Assembly: GCA_016177775.1 (NCBI GenBank)
Contig: JACOUQ010000004.1
Location: forward strand, 62,001-126,000
Source of the DNA: Geobacter sp.
GTDB taxonomy: Bacteria; Desulfobacterota; Desulfuromonadia; Geobacterales; Geobacteraceae
Reading direction: 5' to 3'
DNA length: 64,000 nt
A program made the translations under genes and the position numbers. The notes under the pieces were generated by a model. It worked only from the letters and a program-made list of their open reading frames with translations. It was not told the DNA's origin and ran no database searches. Positions 9,004 to 18,987 of the stretch are shown piece after piece; position 1 is the stretch's first letter; the number at the start of each line of letters is the position of its first letter.

Positions 9004-10533
9004 TCAGACCGTCTTCCGGTCCAGGCTCCGGTACTGGATCGCCTCGGAGATGTGCTGCTCTCGCACCTGCTCGCTCCCCCCAAGGTCGGCGATGGTGCGG
9101 GCGACCTTGAGAATGCGGTTGTAGGAGCGGGCCGACAGCCCCATCTTGTCCGTGGCCATCTCCAGCAGGCGGTGGCCGGCGGTGTCCGGCTCGCAGTGCT
9201 TCCGGATGAGGCGGGGAGTCATGTGGGCGTTGCAGTGGACCTTTGTCCCCTTGAACCGCTCCCGCTGCACCTCCCGCGACGTTTCCACCCTGTTGCTTAT
9301 GGAGGCCGAGCTTTCGGCGTCGCTGCGGTCCGCCAGCTCCCGGTACTTGACCGCCGGAACCTCGATGTGGATGTCGATCCGGTCCAGAAGCGGTCCGGAA
9401 ATGCGGGAGCGGTAGCGCTGCACCATGATGGGGGAGCAGGAGCAGGGGTGCATAGGGTCGCCCAGGTAGCCGCAGGGACAGGGGTTGAGGGCCGCCACAA
9501 GCATGAAGCGGGAGGGATAGGTGATAGACATGAGGGCGCGGGAGATGGTTACCTTGCCATCTTCCAGGGGCTGGCGGAGGACTTCCAGGACATGCTTCTT
9601 GAACTCGGGCAGCTCGTCCAGGAAAAGCACGCCGTTGTGGGAAAGAGAGACCTCGCCGGGACGGGGGACATTGCCGCCGCCGATCAGCCCCACGTCGGAG
9701 ATGGTGTGGTGCGGCGAACGATACGGCCTTGTCGTGATGAGCGAAAGCTCCCGCTCCAGAAGCCCCATTATGCTGTAGATCTTGGTTGTCTCCAGCGCTT
9801 CGTCGAAGGAGATGCGGGGGAGGATAGTGGGGATGCGGCGGGCGAGCATGGTCTTGCCCGAGCCCGGGGGGCCGATCATCAGGATATTATGAGCGCCGGC
9901 GGCCGCTACCTCCAGGGCGCGCTTGGCGTGCTCCTGGCCTCTGACCTCGGCGAAGTCCTCGCCGTACTCCGGATCGTTCTTGAAAATGGCTTCGAAGTCG
10001 ACGCGATGGGGAGGGATGGCCCGCTCGCCGTTGAGGAATTCCACCACCTCGGCCAGCTCCGAGACGCCGATGACGTCGAGGCCATCGACCACCGCCGCCT
10101 CGGCGGCGTTTTCCCGCGGGACGATGATCCCGGCAAGACCGAGCTTTTTCGCGGCAACCGCAACCGGCAGCGACCCGCGCACGCTCTTGATGCTGCCGTC
10201 AAGTGATAGTTCGCCGAGGAGGATATAATCGCCCAGCCGCTCCGGCTTTACCGTGCCGGTTGCGGCCAGGATGCCGACTGACATGGGGAGATCGAAGGAG
10301 GTCCCTTCCTTTTTCAGGTCGGCAGGGGCGAGGTTCACGGTGATGCGACGGGCGGGAAAATCGTATCCGGAATTCTTCAGGGCAGACTTGACCCGGTCCT
10401 TGCTCTCCTTGACAGCGCCGTCCGGCAGTCCGACGGTGGAGAACTGGGGTAGCCCTTGGGCGATGTCAACTTCCACATCTACGGGGATGGCGTCTATGCC
10501 GAGCAGGGCACTGGAAAGGACTTTGGCGAGCAT
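9004..10533 (-). CDS. comM: ComM/YifB-family Mg-chelatase-like AAA+ ATPase
   Basis: 509 residues, the family's normal length. The N-terminal 180 residues are the ChlI-like/Lon-S5-type fold. Walker A GPPGSGKT is at 221-228 and Walker [11 protein letters not shown] at 302-311. The Cys-rich [11 protein letters not shown]...CSC insert follows, and the C-terminal Mg-chelatase lid ends with [18 protein letters not shown]. In naturally competent bacteria ComM is a hexameric helicase that drives branch migration during integration of transforming DNA; many non-competent bacteria also keep it. It is monocistronic as seen here, with a 103-bp gap to the upstream small gene. Confidence 0.95.
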   Translation of the reverse strand: MLAKVLSSALLGIDAIPVDVEVDIAQGLPQFSTVGLPDGAVKESKDRVKSALKNSGYDFPARRITVNLAPADLKKEGTSFDLPMSVGILAATGTVKPERLGDYILLGELSLDGSIKSVRGSLPVAVAAKKLGLAGIIVPRENAAEAAVVDGLDVIGVSELAEVVEFLNGERAIPPHRVDFEAIFKNDPEYGEDFAEVRGQEHAKRALEVAAAGAHNILMIGPPGSGKTMLARRIPTILPRISFDEALETTKIYSIMGLLERELSLITTRPYRSPHHTISDVGLIGGGNVPRPGEVSLSHNGVLFLDELPEFKKHVLEVLRQPLEDGKVTISRALMSITYPSRFMLVAALNPCPCGYLGDPMHPCSCSPIMVQRYRSRISGPLLDRIDIHIEVPAVKYRELADRSDAESSASISNRVETSREVQRERFKGTKVHCNAHMTPRLIRKHCEPDTAGHRLLEMATDKMGLSARSYNRILKVARTIADLGGSEQVREQHISEAIQYRSLDRKTV

Positions 10534-10636
10534 GGGGCTTCCTCCGCCGCGGCCAAACCGCAGCCTGTTGGGATGAATGCCCCTTTATGTACACCAGTCA
10601 ATGAAAATTTGCAATCGCAATCCGCGCAGCCGCGTA

Positions 10637-10822
10637 TCAGTGGTGGCGGTGCGGCAGCCCTTCCAGCAACCCCTTCAGCTTTAAAATCTCCTGCTCCATC
10701 TCGCCAATGGTCGATTCCAGCTGCTCCAGATCTTCGGAACTGAGCCGTGCCGCGGCATCCCTGATGACACCAAACTGGAGGCCGAGCGCCTCGTTTACTC
10801 TGGCGGTTTCAATGTGCGTCAT
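10637..10822 (-). CDS. Small helical hypothetical protein
   Basis: 61 residues from ATG at 10822, set by a strong GGAGG 8 bp upstream; the open frame extends further 5' but without a ribosome site. The sequence is a single acidic amphipathic region (EDLEQLESTIGEMEQEILKL) typical of a short coiled coil, ending in HRHH. No recognised family. It stands between trxB and comM on the same strand, downstream of a long inverted repeat. Confidence 0.6.
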   Translation of the reverse strand: MTHIETARVNEALGLQFGVIRDAAARLSSEDLEQLESTIGEMEQEILKLKGLLEGLPHRHH

Positions 10823-10917
10823 GTCGGTATCCTCCTTGTGGTGGGGAAATTCTGATTTTATGGAAAAGTATAGCCAATTATGCTGGATTGGCAAATGTGA
10901 GGGGGGAGGCGGTTTGC

Positions 10918-11068
10918 AACCGGCTTGAAGACTTTCCTGAAGCAAATGGTAATCTGTTACCGTTGTGGACTCGGTTGAACTGATTACCATATTCGGGCGG
11001 CTTCTCTCCGAATAAATTTCCTGCATGAAAGCCGTACCATTTGCTTCAGGAAAGTCTCCAAGCCGGTT
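10918..11068. repeat. 34-bp inverted repeat with 83-bp loop
   Basis: Arms 10918-10951 and 11035-11068 are reverse complements over 34 positions with one mismatch, starting AACCGGCTTGAAGAC. The loop contains a smaller nested pair (TGGTAAT/ATTACCA). The whole element lies between trxB and the small gene, both on the minus strand. It has no T-tract and no coding potential. It could be a miniature mobile element or an mRNA-stabilising hairpin. Confidence 0.8.
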
Positions 11069-11106
11069 CTGGCTGGAGGTGTAGATGATTTGGTGTTGAT
11101 GATTTT

Positions 11107-12066
<960 letters not shown>

Positions 12067-12274
12067 TTAATGAGATTGGTGGACAAACATAGCAACATCG
12101 GGGGGAAAATGCAAGATTGCCGAGAATATCCGCATTGACGCGTTCCCTGTCGATTGATACACTTGAAGACACGGCACAGAAGGCCTGACGGAAAGGCTCG
12201 GTAAATGTGCCGGCTTCAGTCTCGCGCCGCAACCGACATAGTCAATAATACCACATAACCGACAGAGGTTTTTC

Positions 12275-13273
12275 ATGCACGAACACGAACACCACCTGGA
12301 CCAGAGCATAGCCGGCCGCTTCAAGTACGCCATCATTCTGACCTCGATCACCATGGTCGCAGAAGTTGTCGGCGGGATAATGACGAACTCCCTGGCACTC
12401 CTCTCCGATGCGGCCCACGTCTTTCTCGATCTATTCGCCCTGCTTCTTTCCCTGGCGGCCATCAAGCTGTCCGCTTTTCCCGCGTCGGACACCCGCACCT
12501 ACGGCTGGCACCGGACCGAGGTCTTCGCTTCGTTCATCAACGGCGTCACGGTATTTCTCATGGCTGTCGGGATATTCTACGAGGGGTGGACCCGGTTTCT
12601 CAGGCCGGAAGAGGTAAAGACCGTCCCCATGTTCATCATCGCGGCCATCGGCCTGGTCATGAACGTGATTGCCGCTTCTGCCCTGCACGAGCATTCCCAT
12701 GACGACCTCAATGTCCACAGCGCCTTCCTCCACGTCATCGGCGACGCCGCCGCATCGGTTGGAGTCATTGTCGGCGGCGTGATCATGTATTTCACCAACT
12801 GGTACGTCCTGGACGCGATTATTTCCGTTGCCATCGGATTCATCATCTTCTGGGGGTCATGGCGGGTTATCCGCGAATCGGTGCATATCCTGCTGGAAGG
12901 TGTTCCGCGCGGCCTCACCCTGGAACAGGTAGCCGACGACGTTCGGGGGGTCGAAGGGGTGCACAACGTCCATCATCTGAATCTCTGGACCATCTGTTCC
13001 CATATCCTGGCACTATCCGCCCATGTGGACATAGAGCCCTCCCACAAGGGAAACCAGGCATCGGTGCTGCGCGCCATCGAGGACATGCTCCTGGAGCAGT
13101 TCCACATCACCCATACCACCCTCCAGGTGGAGTGCACCATGTGCGTCGAGGCGCCGGTCATCAAACCGCTTCGTCATCGCCCGCGTCGGGGGGCACATCC
13201 GCATGCCCATCCCCACGGTCACCAGCACCATGATCATGACCACGAGCATGATCATGACCATGAGCATGATTAG
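12275..13273 (+). CDS. CDF-family divalent metal exporter
   Basis: 332 residues with six predicted transmembrane helices (residues about 18-200) and a cytoplasmic C-terminal domain. The first metal-site helix has SDAAHVFLD (Asp45, His48, Asp52) and the second has HVIGD. The N-terminus (MHEHEHH) and the C-terminal 25 residues are His/Asp-rich metal-binding tails. This is the layout of Zn/Co/Cd:H+ antiporters of the CzcD type. Ribosome site AGAGG upstream. Substrate metal is not decidable by eye; zinc is most likely. Confidence 0.9.
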   Translation: MHEHEHHLDQSIAGRFKYAIILTSITMVAEVVGGIMTNSLALLSDAAHVFLDLFALLLSLAAIKLSAFPASDTRTYGWHRTEVFASFINGVTVFLMAVGIFYEGWTRFLRPEEVKTVPMFIIAAIGLVMNVIAASALHEHSHDDLNVHSAFLHVIGDAAASVGVIVGGVIMYFTNWYVLDAIISVAIGFIIFWGSWRVIRESVHILLEGVPRGLTLEQVADDVRGVEGVHNVHHLNLWTICSHILALSAHVDIEPSHKGNQASVLRAIEDMLLEQFHITHTTLQVECTMCVEAPVIKPLRHRPRRGAHPHAHPHGHQHHDHDHEHDHDHEHD

Positions 13274-13347
13274 TGAATGGTGAATGGTGAAAAAATCTTT
13301 TTGGGTTCAGAATTCATCTATTCACTATTCACTTTTCACCATTCACG
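13272..13347. repeat. GAATGGTGA-family hairpin repeat, copy 1
   Basis: GTGAATGGTGAATGGTGA directly after the CDF stop codon pairs with a run of TTCAC units ending TTTTCACCATTCAC at about 13318-13346. It fills the whole gap between the CDF gene and ilvA. Related copies occur at the queC-folE2 junction and before the transaldolase gene. Confidence 0.8.
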
Positions 13348-13362
13348 CATTTCGGAGTTTGA

Positions 13363-14571
13363 ATGTTCCCCAATCTTCTCATCCATGAAGCCCGCGAGCG
13401 TCTGAAGAAGCGGGTGCGCCACACGGAGCTGATCCATTCCCATTATTTCAGCGAAAAGCTCGGCTTCCCGCTTTATTTCAAGTGCGAAAACCTCCAGCGC
13501 ACCGGCTCGTTCAAGATTCGCGGCGCCCTCAATTTCATGACTTCCCAGCCGCGGGAAAAACTGCAGCGGGGAGTGATTACTGCATCTGCCGGAAACCATG
13601 CCCAAGGGGTCGCCTTTTCCGCTGATCTGCTGGGTGTGGCTTCGACGGTCTACATGCCGGAGAACACGCCGCTGCAAAAGGTCCTGGCGACGAAGGACTA
13701 CGGGGCGGAGGTGGTGCTGATTGGGAGGAATTTCGACGAGGCGTGCGCCGCGGCCATGGAGGCGCAGAAAGCCAATGGAGCTTTGTTTGTCCATCCTTTC
13801 GATGATCCGCTGGTCATGGCGGGGCAGGGGACCATCGGGCTGGAACTATTGGAGGAACTGCCGGACCTGGAGAATGTCCTCGTTCCCATCGGCGGCGGCG
13901 GGCTCATCTCCGGGATAGCGGCGGCTATCAAGGAGGTCCGGCCCCAGGTGCGGGTCATCGGGCTTCAGGCCGCGAAGGCCCCCTCGGCCTGGCAGTCGCT
14001 GGCCAGGGGGAAGATCGTTCAGGTCCCGGTTTCGCTCAGCCTGGCCGATGGCATTGCGGTGAAAAAACCGGGTAAGAACACATTTCCGGTCATCCGTGAG
14101 TTGGTGGACGAGATCGTGCTGGTGGAAGAGGAGGAGATCGCCCAGGCGATCGTTGCCCTTCTGGAGAAGACCAAGCTCCTGGTGGAGGGGGCCGGGGCGG
14201 TGGGGCTTGCAGCGCTATTGAACGGCAAGGTAAAGGATATTCGCGGCAAGACGGTCTGTCTCCTCTCCGGAGGGAACATCGATGTGAAGACTATTGCCCG
14301 GGTGGTGGAGCGGGGGCTTCTGGCCGCGGGGCGTTATCTCAAGCTGAAGATCGAGCTGGAGGACCTTCCAGGCTCCCTGGCGCGGCTGTCGGCAGATATC
14401 GCGGCGGTCAATGCCAACGTCTACCTTATCGACCACGACCGGCGCTCCATGAACCTTCCATTCGGCGCTACCGAGGTGCACCTGGAGTTGGAAACACGCG
14501 GCTATGACCACATCAGGGAGATTATTGATTTTCTGGAAGGGAAGGGATACAAGCTGGAGGTGATGAAGTAG
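13363..14571 (+). CDS. ilvA: Threonine ammonia-lyase
   Basis: 402 residues. PLP lysine is in TGSFKIRGA (Lys51) and the phosphate loop is GGGGLISG. The C-terminal 75 residues form one ACT-like regulatory domain (KLKIELEDLPGSLARLSADI). It makes 2-oxobutanoate and ammonia from threonine, the first committed step to isoleucine. The ~400-residue form with a single ACT domain is the short IlvA/TdcB class, rather than the ~510-residue E. coli IlvA. Start ATG 13363 preceded by GGAG. Confidence 0.92.
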   Translation: MFPNLLIHEARERLKKRVRHTELIHSHYFSEKLGFPLYFKCENLQRTGSFKIRGALNFMTSQPREKLQRGVITASAGNHAQGVAFSADLLGVASTVYMPENTPLQKVLATKDYGAEVVLIGRNFDEACAAAMEAQKANGALFVHPFDDPLVMAGQGTIGLELLEELPDLENVLVPIGGGGLISGIAAAIKEVRPQVRVIGLQAAKAPSAWQSLARGKIVQVPVSLSLADGIAVKKPGKNTFPVIRELVDEIVLVEEEEIAQAIVALLEKTKLLVEGAGAVGLAALLNGKVKDIRGKTVCLLSGGNIDVKTIARVVERGLLAAGRYLKLKIELEDLPGSLARLSADIAAVNANVYLIDHDRRSMNLPFGATEVHLELETRGYDHIREIIDFLEGKGYKLEVMK

Positions 14572-14674
14572 AGACCGCCGGTTCTAACGCGCCTTCTTGA
14601 CAATCGTGTAAAGTAGGGTAAATGGAGTATAGAGGCAGAGCAAAGAACAGTATCCCGCCAGAGAGGAGACCTGA

Positions 14675-14875
14675 ATGGGTTGGAATTCCGGCATCAATTC
14701 CAGTTTGAAGCTGCTCAGAAATCACAAAGGCCAAACCCTTGTGGAATACGGGCTTTTGCTGATTCTCATTGCGGTAGTCGTTATCGCCATTGTTACTGCT
14801 GTCGGTCGCTCGACGAACAATGTGTACAGTACGGCTAACAGCGCCATTGAGAAAGCAACGGGAGGAGGAGGCTGA
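14675..14875 (+). CDS. Flp/Fap-type pilin
   Basis: 66 residues; GAGGAGA upstream of ATG. A short basic leader (KLLRNHKG) is followed by QTLVEYGLLLILIAVVVIAIV, the Flp pilin processing site and hydrophobic helix with the conserved Glu-Tyr. The mature pilin would be about 47 residues with a Gly-rich end. No tad/rcp assembly or prepilin-peptidase genes are nearby, so it would depend on machinery encoded elsewhere. It is convergent with the glycosyltransferase gene, with 6 bp between stops. Confidence 0.85.
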   Translation: MGWNSGINSSLKLLRNHKGQTLVEYGLLLILIAVVVIAIVTAVGRSTNNVYSTANSAIEKATGGGG

Positions 14876-14881
14876 GGCGCT

Positions 14882-15556
14882 TCAGTTCCGCATGCTTTTC
14901 TTGATGAACTCCCGCGTTCGCGGCGCACCGTTCCCCTCATCAAGCAGTTCAGGCCTTTCCAGGTCCTTGCCCGTGTCCACGTCATGCCATGTCGGCAGTA
15001 ACGAAACCCTGATGCCCGCAGTATTCGCCCGCTCGATGCTTGTCTCCAGCACCTCCCCGCTGCTCCAGCGTATCTCCCGGAACAGGTCGGGGTATAGTTT
15101 CCCCATCGCCAGAAGGTAATACCCGCCATCATCGCTCGGCCCGAAGACTGCGTCGCACTCATTTGATTCAAGCTTCTTGAAGGCACTCTTGACGTATTTC
15201 AACGGCAGGTCGGGAATGTCCGTTCCCATGATGGCGACATGTTCGTAACCGGCAGAGAACATCTCCGCGAAGGCGTTGGCCATTCTTTCGCCAAGGACAT
15301 TTCCCTTCTGCGGCGAGGGGTTCATCTGCGGGGCGATCTGCGCAAAGTATGTCGCCGCATGTTCCCCCGGTTCATAAAATACATGCCTGTCTACTCCGGA
15401 AATGGCCAATACCTTCTCCAGAATGTCCTCCAGCATGCAACGATAGAGTTCGGCCGCCTCCTCCAGGGAGAGGTGAGGGAAGATCCTTGTTTTGACCCGG
15501 CCGGCTATAGGGCGCTTGGCGAAGATGATCAGTGCTTTTCTTGAAGTCTTCAACAT
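14882..15556 (-). CDS. DUF2064 / TIGR04282-type glycosyltransferase
   Basis: 224 residues from ATG 15556. The N-terminus has FAKRPIAGRVKTRI, the nucleotide-sugar/CTP-transferase-like motif of the family, followed by MGTDIPDLP and FGPSDDGGYYLLAM with the acidic metal-binding residues. Members are often called arsenosugar-type or RfbA-like glycosyltransferases. The true substrate is unknown for most. No arsenic methylation gene is adjacent here. The start has no strong ribosome site; an upstream extension is open but low-complexity. Confidence 0.8.
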   Translation of the reverse strand: MLKTSRKALIIFAKRPIAGRVKTRIFPHLSLEEAAELYRCMLEDILEKVLAISGVDRHVFYEPGEHAATYFAQIAPQMNPSPQKGNVLGERMANAFAEMFSAGYEHVAIMGTDIPDLPLKYVKSAFKKLESNECDAVFGPSDDGGYYLLAMGKLYPDLFREIRWSSGEVLETSIERANTAGIRVSLLPTWHDVDTGKDLERPELLDEGNGAPRTREFIKKSMRN

Positions 15557-15657
15557 AATTGTCTGTTTTGCTTGGGGATTTTCAAATTGTTGAGTAAACC
15601 CGTGAAACCGCTGAAATTGGGGTATCAGCAGGGTGGTTGATGCGGAAAAGTTTAGTT

Positions 15658-15697
15658 TTTTCCACAATCTTGCGACTTATCAACAGTGTTATCCACA
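15658..15697. promoter_or_regulatory. Cluster of three DnaA-box-like 9-mers
   Basis: TTTTCCACA (15658-15666), TTATCAACA (15677-15685) and the perfect consensus TTATCCACA (15689-15697) lie in the same orientation within 40 bp. The surrounding 290-bp intergenic region (15557-15846) lies between the glycosyltransferase and folE2 and has no other gene. Confidence 0.6.
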
Positions 15698-15846
15698 CCT
15701 GCGCGGAAGGTTGTGAAACAGGCTTTGAGCGTTTCACGGCATAGCAGACTAGATTGGTAAGCATTCTTCCAGCGGGTGACACCACATAACGATTGAAATA
15801 TTGAATATATACGGCTTTGCGGGATGGTCGCGGCGTGTCTTGCGAA

Positions 15847-16677
15847 CTATCTCTTGTCCCGCTCGATGGCGGCATATGCCGAATGCTTGTGGATCGATTC
15901 GAAGTTTTCAGCCTCCACCGCGAACCAGGTGATGTTGGGGTCTGAATCAAGCCGCAGGGTCGCCTCGCGCACCATGTCCTCCACGAAGCGGGGGTTCTCG
16001 TAGGCCCGCTCGGTGACGAATTTCTCGTCCTGCCGCTTGAGGAGGGACCAGACCGGGCTGGAGCCGCAGCTCTCCACCATCTCGATCAGGTCCTCGATCC
16101 AGAGGAAATCGATGTAGCGCACGCGCACGGTCATGATGGAGCGCTGGTTGTGGGCGCCGTAAGCTGAAAGTTCCTTGCTGCAAGGGCAGAGGGAAGTCAC
16201 CGGCACCTTCACCTCCAGCACGAAGTCGAAGGTGTCGGCCAGGGAGGCGCTGAAGCTGCAAGTGTATTCCATGAGGCTCTTGGCGCCCGAAACCGGGGCC
16301 CGCTTCTCGATGAAGTAGGGGAATTCGATCTCCAGATGGGCGCTGGATGCTCCCAGCTTCTCCTTCATCTGCCGGAGGATGGTCTCCATCTTGTCCAGCG
16401 CCATCTTTTCCCGGTAGGCGTCCAGGACCTCGATGAAGCGGCTCATGTGGGTCCCCTTGAATTGGTGGGGAAGGTCCACATACATGTTGATCCGCGCCAC
16501 GGTCTGCTGCACCTTGCGGTGCTTGTCCATCACCACGATGGGGTAGGAGATGTCCTTCACCCCCACCTTGTCGATGGCGATCTTGCGGGTATCGGGGCGC
16601 CGCTGCACGTCGTGTAACTGCGGTGAATGGTGAATGGTGAATGGTGAATGGTTAGAATCTTTTTTCTTGTCTTTCAT
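15847..16677 (-). CDS. folE2: GTP cyclohydrolase FolE2
   Basis: 276 residues from ATG 16677. It matches the FolE2 (type IB, metal-dependent) family: VMDKHRKVQQTVARINMYVDLP near the N-terminus, FVLEVKVPVTSLCPCSKELS with the catalytic Cys, and GAHNQRSIMTVRVR. It converts GTP to 7,8-dihydroneopterin triphosphate, feeding folate and queuosine. It sits 17 bp after queC, which fits a role in 7-deazaguanine synthesis. Residues about 9-18 (NHSPFTIHHSP) are encoded by the GAATGGTGA repeat and are not part of the conserved protein, so the N-terminus was remodelled by the repeat. Confidence 0.93.
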   Translation of the reverse strand: MKDKKKDSNHSPFTIHHSPQLHDVQRRPDTRKIAIDKVGVKDISYPIVVMDKHRKVQQTVARINMYVDLPHQFKGTHMSRFIEVLDAYREKMALDKMETILRQMKEKLGASSAHLEIEFPYFIEKRAPVSGAKSLMEYTCSFSASLADTFDFVLEVKVPVTSLCPCSKELSAYGAHNQRSIMTVRVRYIDFLWIEDLIEMVESCGSSPVWSLLKRQDEKFVTERAYENPRFVEDMVREATLRLDSDPNITWFAVEAENFESIHKHSAYAAIERDKR

Positions 16678-16714
16678 GGTTTCCCTTTCACCATTCACTT
16701 TTCACCCTTCACGG
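16622..16714. repeat. GAATGGTGA-family hairpin repeat, copy 2 (inside folE2/queC ends)
   Basis: Four direct 9-bp GGTGAATGG-type units (16622-16654) are read as folE2 codons. The opposite arm (16687-16714, TTCACCATTCAC and relatives) spans the folE2 ribosome region and the queC stop, encoding the last residues of QueC (VKGEK). Confidence 0.8.
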
Positions 16715-17384
16715 CGTAACGGATTGGATCCGTTACGCCTGCCTCCGCGAACCCCTTCAGCCGCAGGCGACAGGAGTCGCACAGGCCGCAGGCAATCCCC
16801 TCGGGGGTCGGGTCATAACAGGAGTGGGTGCGGCCGTAGTCCACGCCGAGCGCCACCCCCTTCCCGATGATCTCCGCCTTGGTGAGGTGGATCAGCGGCG
16901 TATGGATGGTAAAGTGTCCCTTCCCCTCCACAGCCGCTTTGGTGGCGAGGTTGGCCATCTGCTCGAAGGCGGCGATGTATTCGGGACGGCAGTCGGGGTA
17001 GCCGGAGTAGTCCAGGGCATTCACGCCGATGAAGATGTCGAAGGCCCCCAGCACCTCGGCCCACCCCAGGGCAAAGGAGAGAAAGATGGTGTTGCGGGCA
17101 GGGACGTAGGTGACCGGGATGTTGTTCCCCACTCCTTCCTTCGGCACATCAATGTCGGAGGTCAGGGCGCTTCCCCCGATCTTGCGGTAATCGAACTCAA
17201 CAACCATGTGGTCGATGGCGCCGACGGTCCCGGCATTTTTCTTCGCCAGTTCCAGCTCCACAGAGTGTCGCTGGCCATAGGAGAAGCTCATGGCATAAGG
17301 CTCGAACCCTTCGGCCTTGGCTATCGCAAGGCAGGTGGTGGAATCGAGCCCGCCGCTGTAAAGGATCACAGCTTTCTTACTCAT
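16695..17384 (-). CDS. queC: 7-cyano-7-deazaguanine synthase
   Basis: 229 residues. The ATP pyrophosphatase P-loop SGGLDST is at 10-16, and the C-terminal zinc site is four cysteines in [15 protein letters not shown]. It converts 7-carboxy-7-deazaguanine to preQ0 using ammonia and ATP, in queuosine biosynthesis. The start codon overlaps the stop of the upstream helicase gene by 8 bp, and folE2 follows after 17 bp, so the three genes form one operon. Confidence 0.95.
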   Translation of the reverse strand: MSKKAVILYSGGLDSTTCLAIAKAEGFEPYAMSFSYGQRHSVELELAKKNAGTVGAIDHMVVEFDYRKIGGSALTSDIDVPKEGVGNNIPVTYVPARNTIFLSFALGWAEVLGAFDIFIGVNALDYSGYPDCRPEYIAAFEQMANLATKAAVEGKGHFTIHTPLIHLTKAEIIGKGVALGVDYGRTHSCYDPTPEGIACGLCDSCRLRLKGFAEAGVTDPIRYAVKGEK

Positions 17385-18759
17385 GCGCTGTCCCTTCCCC
17401 CGCCGGTTTCTTCTTGCGCGGCCGCCTGCGGCGCTTCTTCGCTTCCCCTTCGCCTCCTTCGGCTGCCGGGGCCGGCTTGGCTTCGGCTGGCGTCGGGGCG
17501 GGCTTGCGTTCCTGCGGCGGCTTGCCGCCACGTCCCCCCCGGTCACGCCCCTGACCCGGCTTCCCCTTGGCGGCCGGCTTCGGCTCGCGCGGCTTTGCTT
17601 TCACCCGGACGTAATCGTGGACGAACATGTCGTCCTCGGCCCACTCCACCGGGATGCTCCCCTTTATGAACTCGTGGATGTCCTCCAGATGGAAGGCCCC
17701 ATCTTCGTCGGCGAGGGAGATCGCCTTCCCCTCGGCCCCGGCGCGGGCGGTGCGGCCGATGCGGTGGACATAGTCCTCGGCGTCCTGGGGGAGGTCGTAG
17801 TTGATGACGTGGGAGACTCCCTCGATGTGCAGCCCGCGCGAGGCCACGTCCGTGGCGATCAGGATCGGGAGTTTCCCCTCCTTGAAGTCTTCCAGGATGC
17901 GCATTCGCTTTCTCTGCTCCACGTCGCCGGAGATGACGCGGGCGGGGAACTCGTTGGCGTTGAGGCGGTCAAAGAGGAATTCCGCCTCCCGCTTGGTGTT
18001 GACGAAGATCATGGTCCGCTCCATCCCCTCCTTGCGCAGAAGCCCAAGGAGCAGAGGGAACTTCTCCTTGCGCCCCACGTGGTAGAGGACCTGCTCGACC
18101 CGCTCCGCGGTCATCTGCTCGGGGGTGACCTGGACCTTTTCCGGCACGTTCATGAATTCGTAAGCAAGCTCCATCACCCGCTGGTTAAGGGTGGCGGAGA
18201 ACATCAGGTTCTGCCTCTTGTCATAGGGAGGGAGCCGCCGGAGAATAAAGCGGAGGTCTGCAATGAATCCCATGTCGAACATCCGGTCCGCCTCGTCGAT
18301 GACGAGAACGTCAATATCATTCAGGGTGTAGACCTTCTGCTTCAGGTAGTCGATCAGCCGCCCTGGCGTGCCGATGATGACGTCGGCCCCTTCTTTCAGG
18401 GCCTGCTTCTGTTTCATGTAGTCGACGCCGCCGTAAATCGCCTGGATGTTGAACCCGGCGTGTTTCCCGAGGAGCTGGGCGTCCTTCTCGATCTGCACCA
18501 CGAGCTCGCGGGTCGGGGCCAGGATCAGCGCCACCGGGTTCTTCTCCCCGCCTTTCTTTCCTGTGCGCAACAGGCGTGTGAAGAGGGAAACTAGAAAGGC
18601 CGCGGTCTTGCCGGTGCCGGTCTGGGCCTGCCCTGCCACGTCCTTGCCGGCAAGGGAAATGGGGAGGGTCTTTTCCTGGATCGGGGTGCAGTCGGTGAAG
18701 CCGGTTTCGGAAATCCCCTGCATTACCTGCGGCGGGAGGTTGAGTTCAGTGAATTTCAT
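17377..18759 (-). CDS. DEAD-box ATP-dependent RNA helicase
   Basis: 460 residues. Q motif [13 protein letters not shown], motif I AQTGTGKT (45-52), motif II DEAD (155-158), SAT, and motif [12 protein letters not shown] are all intact. The C-terminal 80 residues are a basic Pro/Lys/Arg-rich tail ending near [11 protein letters not shown], as in RhlB/RhlE-type helicases that bind structured RNA. Likely roles are ribosome assembly or mRNA turnover. First gene of the operon with queC and folE2. Confidence 0.93.
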   Translation of the reverse strand: MKFTELNLPPQVMQGISETGFTDCTPIQEKTLPISLAGKDVAGQAQTGTGKTAAFLVSLFTRLLRTGKKGGEKNPVALILAPTRELVVQIEKDAQLLGKHAGFNIQAIYGGVDYMKQKQALKEGADVIIGTPGRLIDYLKQKVYTLNDIDVLVIDEADRMFDMGFIADLRFILRRLPPYDKRQNLMFSATLNQRVMELAYEFMNVPEKVQVTPEQMTAERVEQVLYHVGRKEKFPLLLGLLRKEGMERTMIFVNTKREAEFLFDRLNANEFPARVISGDVEQRKRMRILEDFKEGKLPILIATDVASRGLHIEGVSHVINYDLPQDAEDYVHRIGRTARAGAEGKAISLADEDGAFHLEDIHEFIKGSIPVEWAEDDMFVHDYVRVKAKPREPKPAAKGKPGQGRDRGGRGGKPPQERKPAPTPAEAKPAPAAEGGEGEAKKRRRRPRKKKPAGEGTAHE

Positions 18760-18987
18760 TCGATCAATCCTTTTGTGCGTTATTTCAACAGGATACCTTT
18801 ATCACAGCGGCCGGCAATAAGCAACGGGAAGAACGGCTTTGCACCGCCGAGGTCGCGGAGGAACGCAGAGAAAAGGTGTGTGCGTTTTGTTTTACGTGGT
18901 GAAAATGCTTTTGCAGAAACTGGTTTATCTAACGACGTTAACTGTGCTATTTTACGCCATCTTCATGTTTTGAGAGGTTTCGTTTTC

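Noticed and set aside
9052..10206. 384-codon frame antisense to comM
   Set aside because: Shadow of comM; composition-driven, no recognised motifs.
15658..15697. Chromosomal replication origin
   Set aside because: Only three boxes, no AT-rich unwinding element and no dnaA, dnaN or rpmH nearby.
15582..15950. 122-residue minus-strand open frame upstream of the glycosyltransferase
   Set aside because: Overlaps the 3' end of folE2 in another frame and the DnaA-box region; no coding character.
17383..18594. 403-codon frame antisense to the DEAD-box helicase
   Set aside because: Shadow of the helicase gene, whose motifs are all intact.
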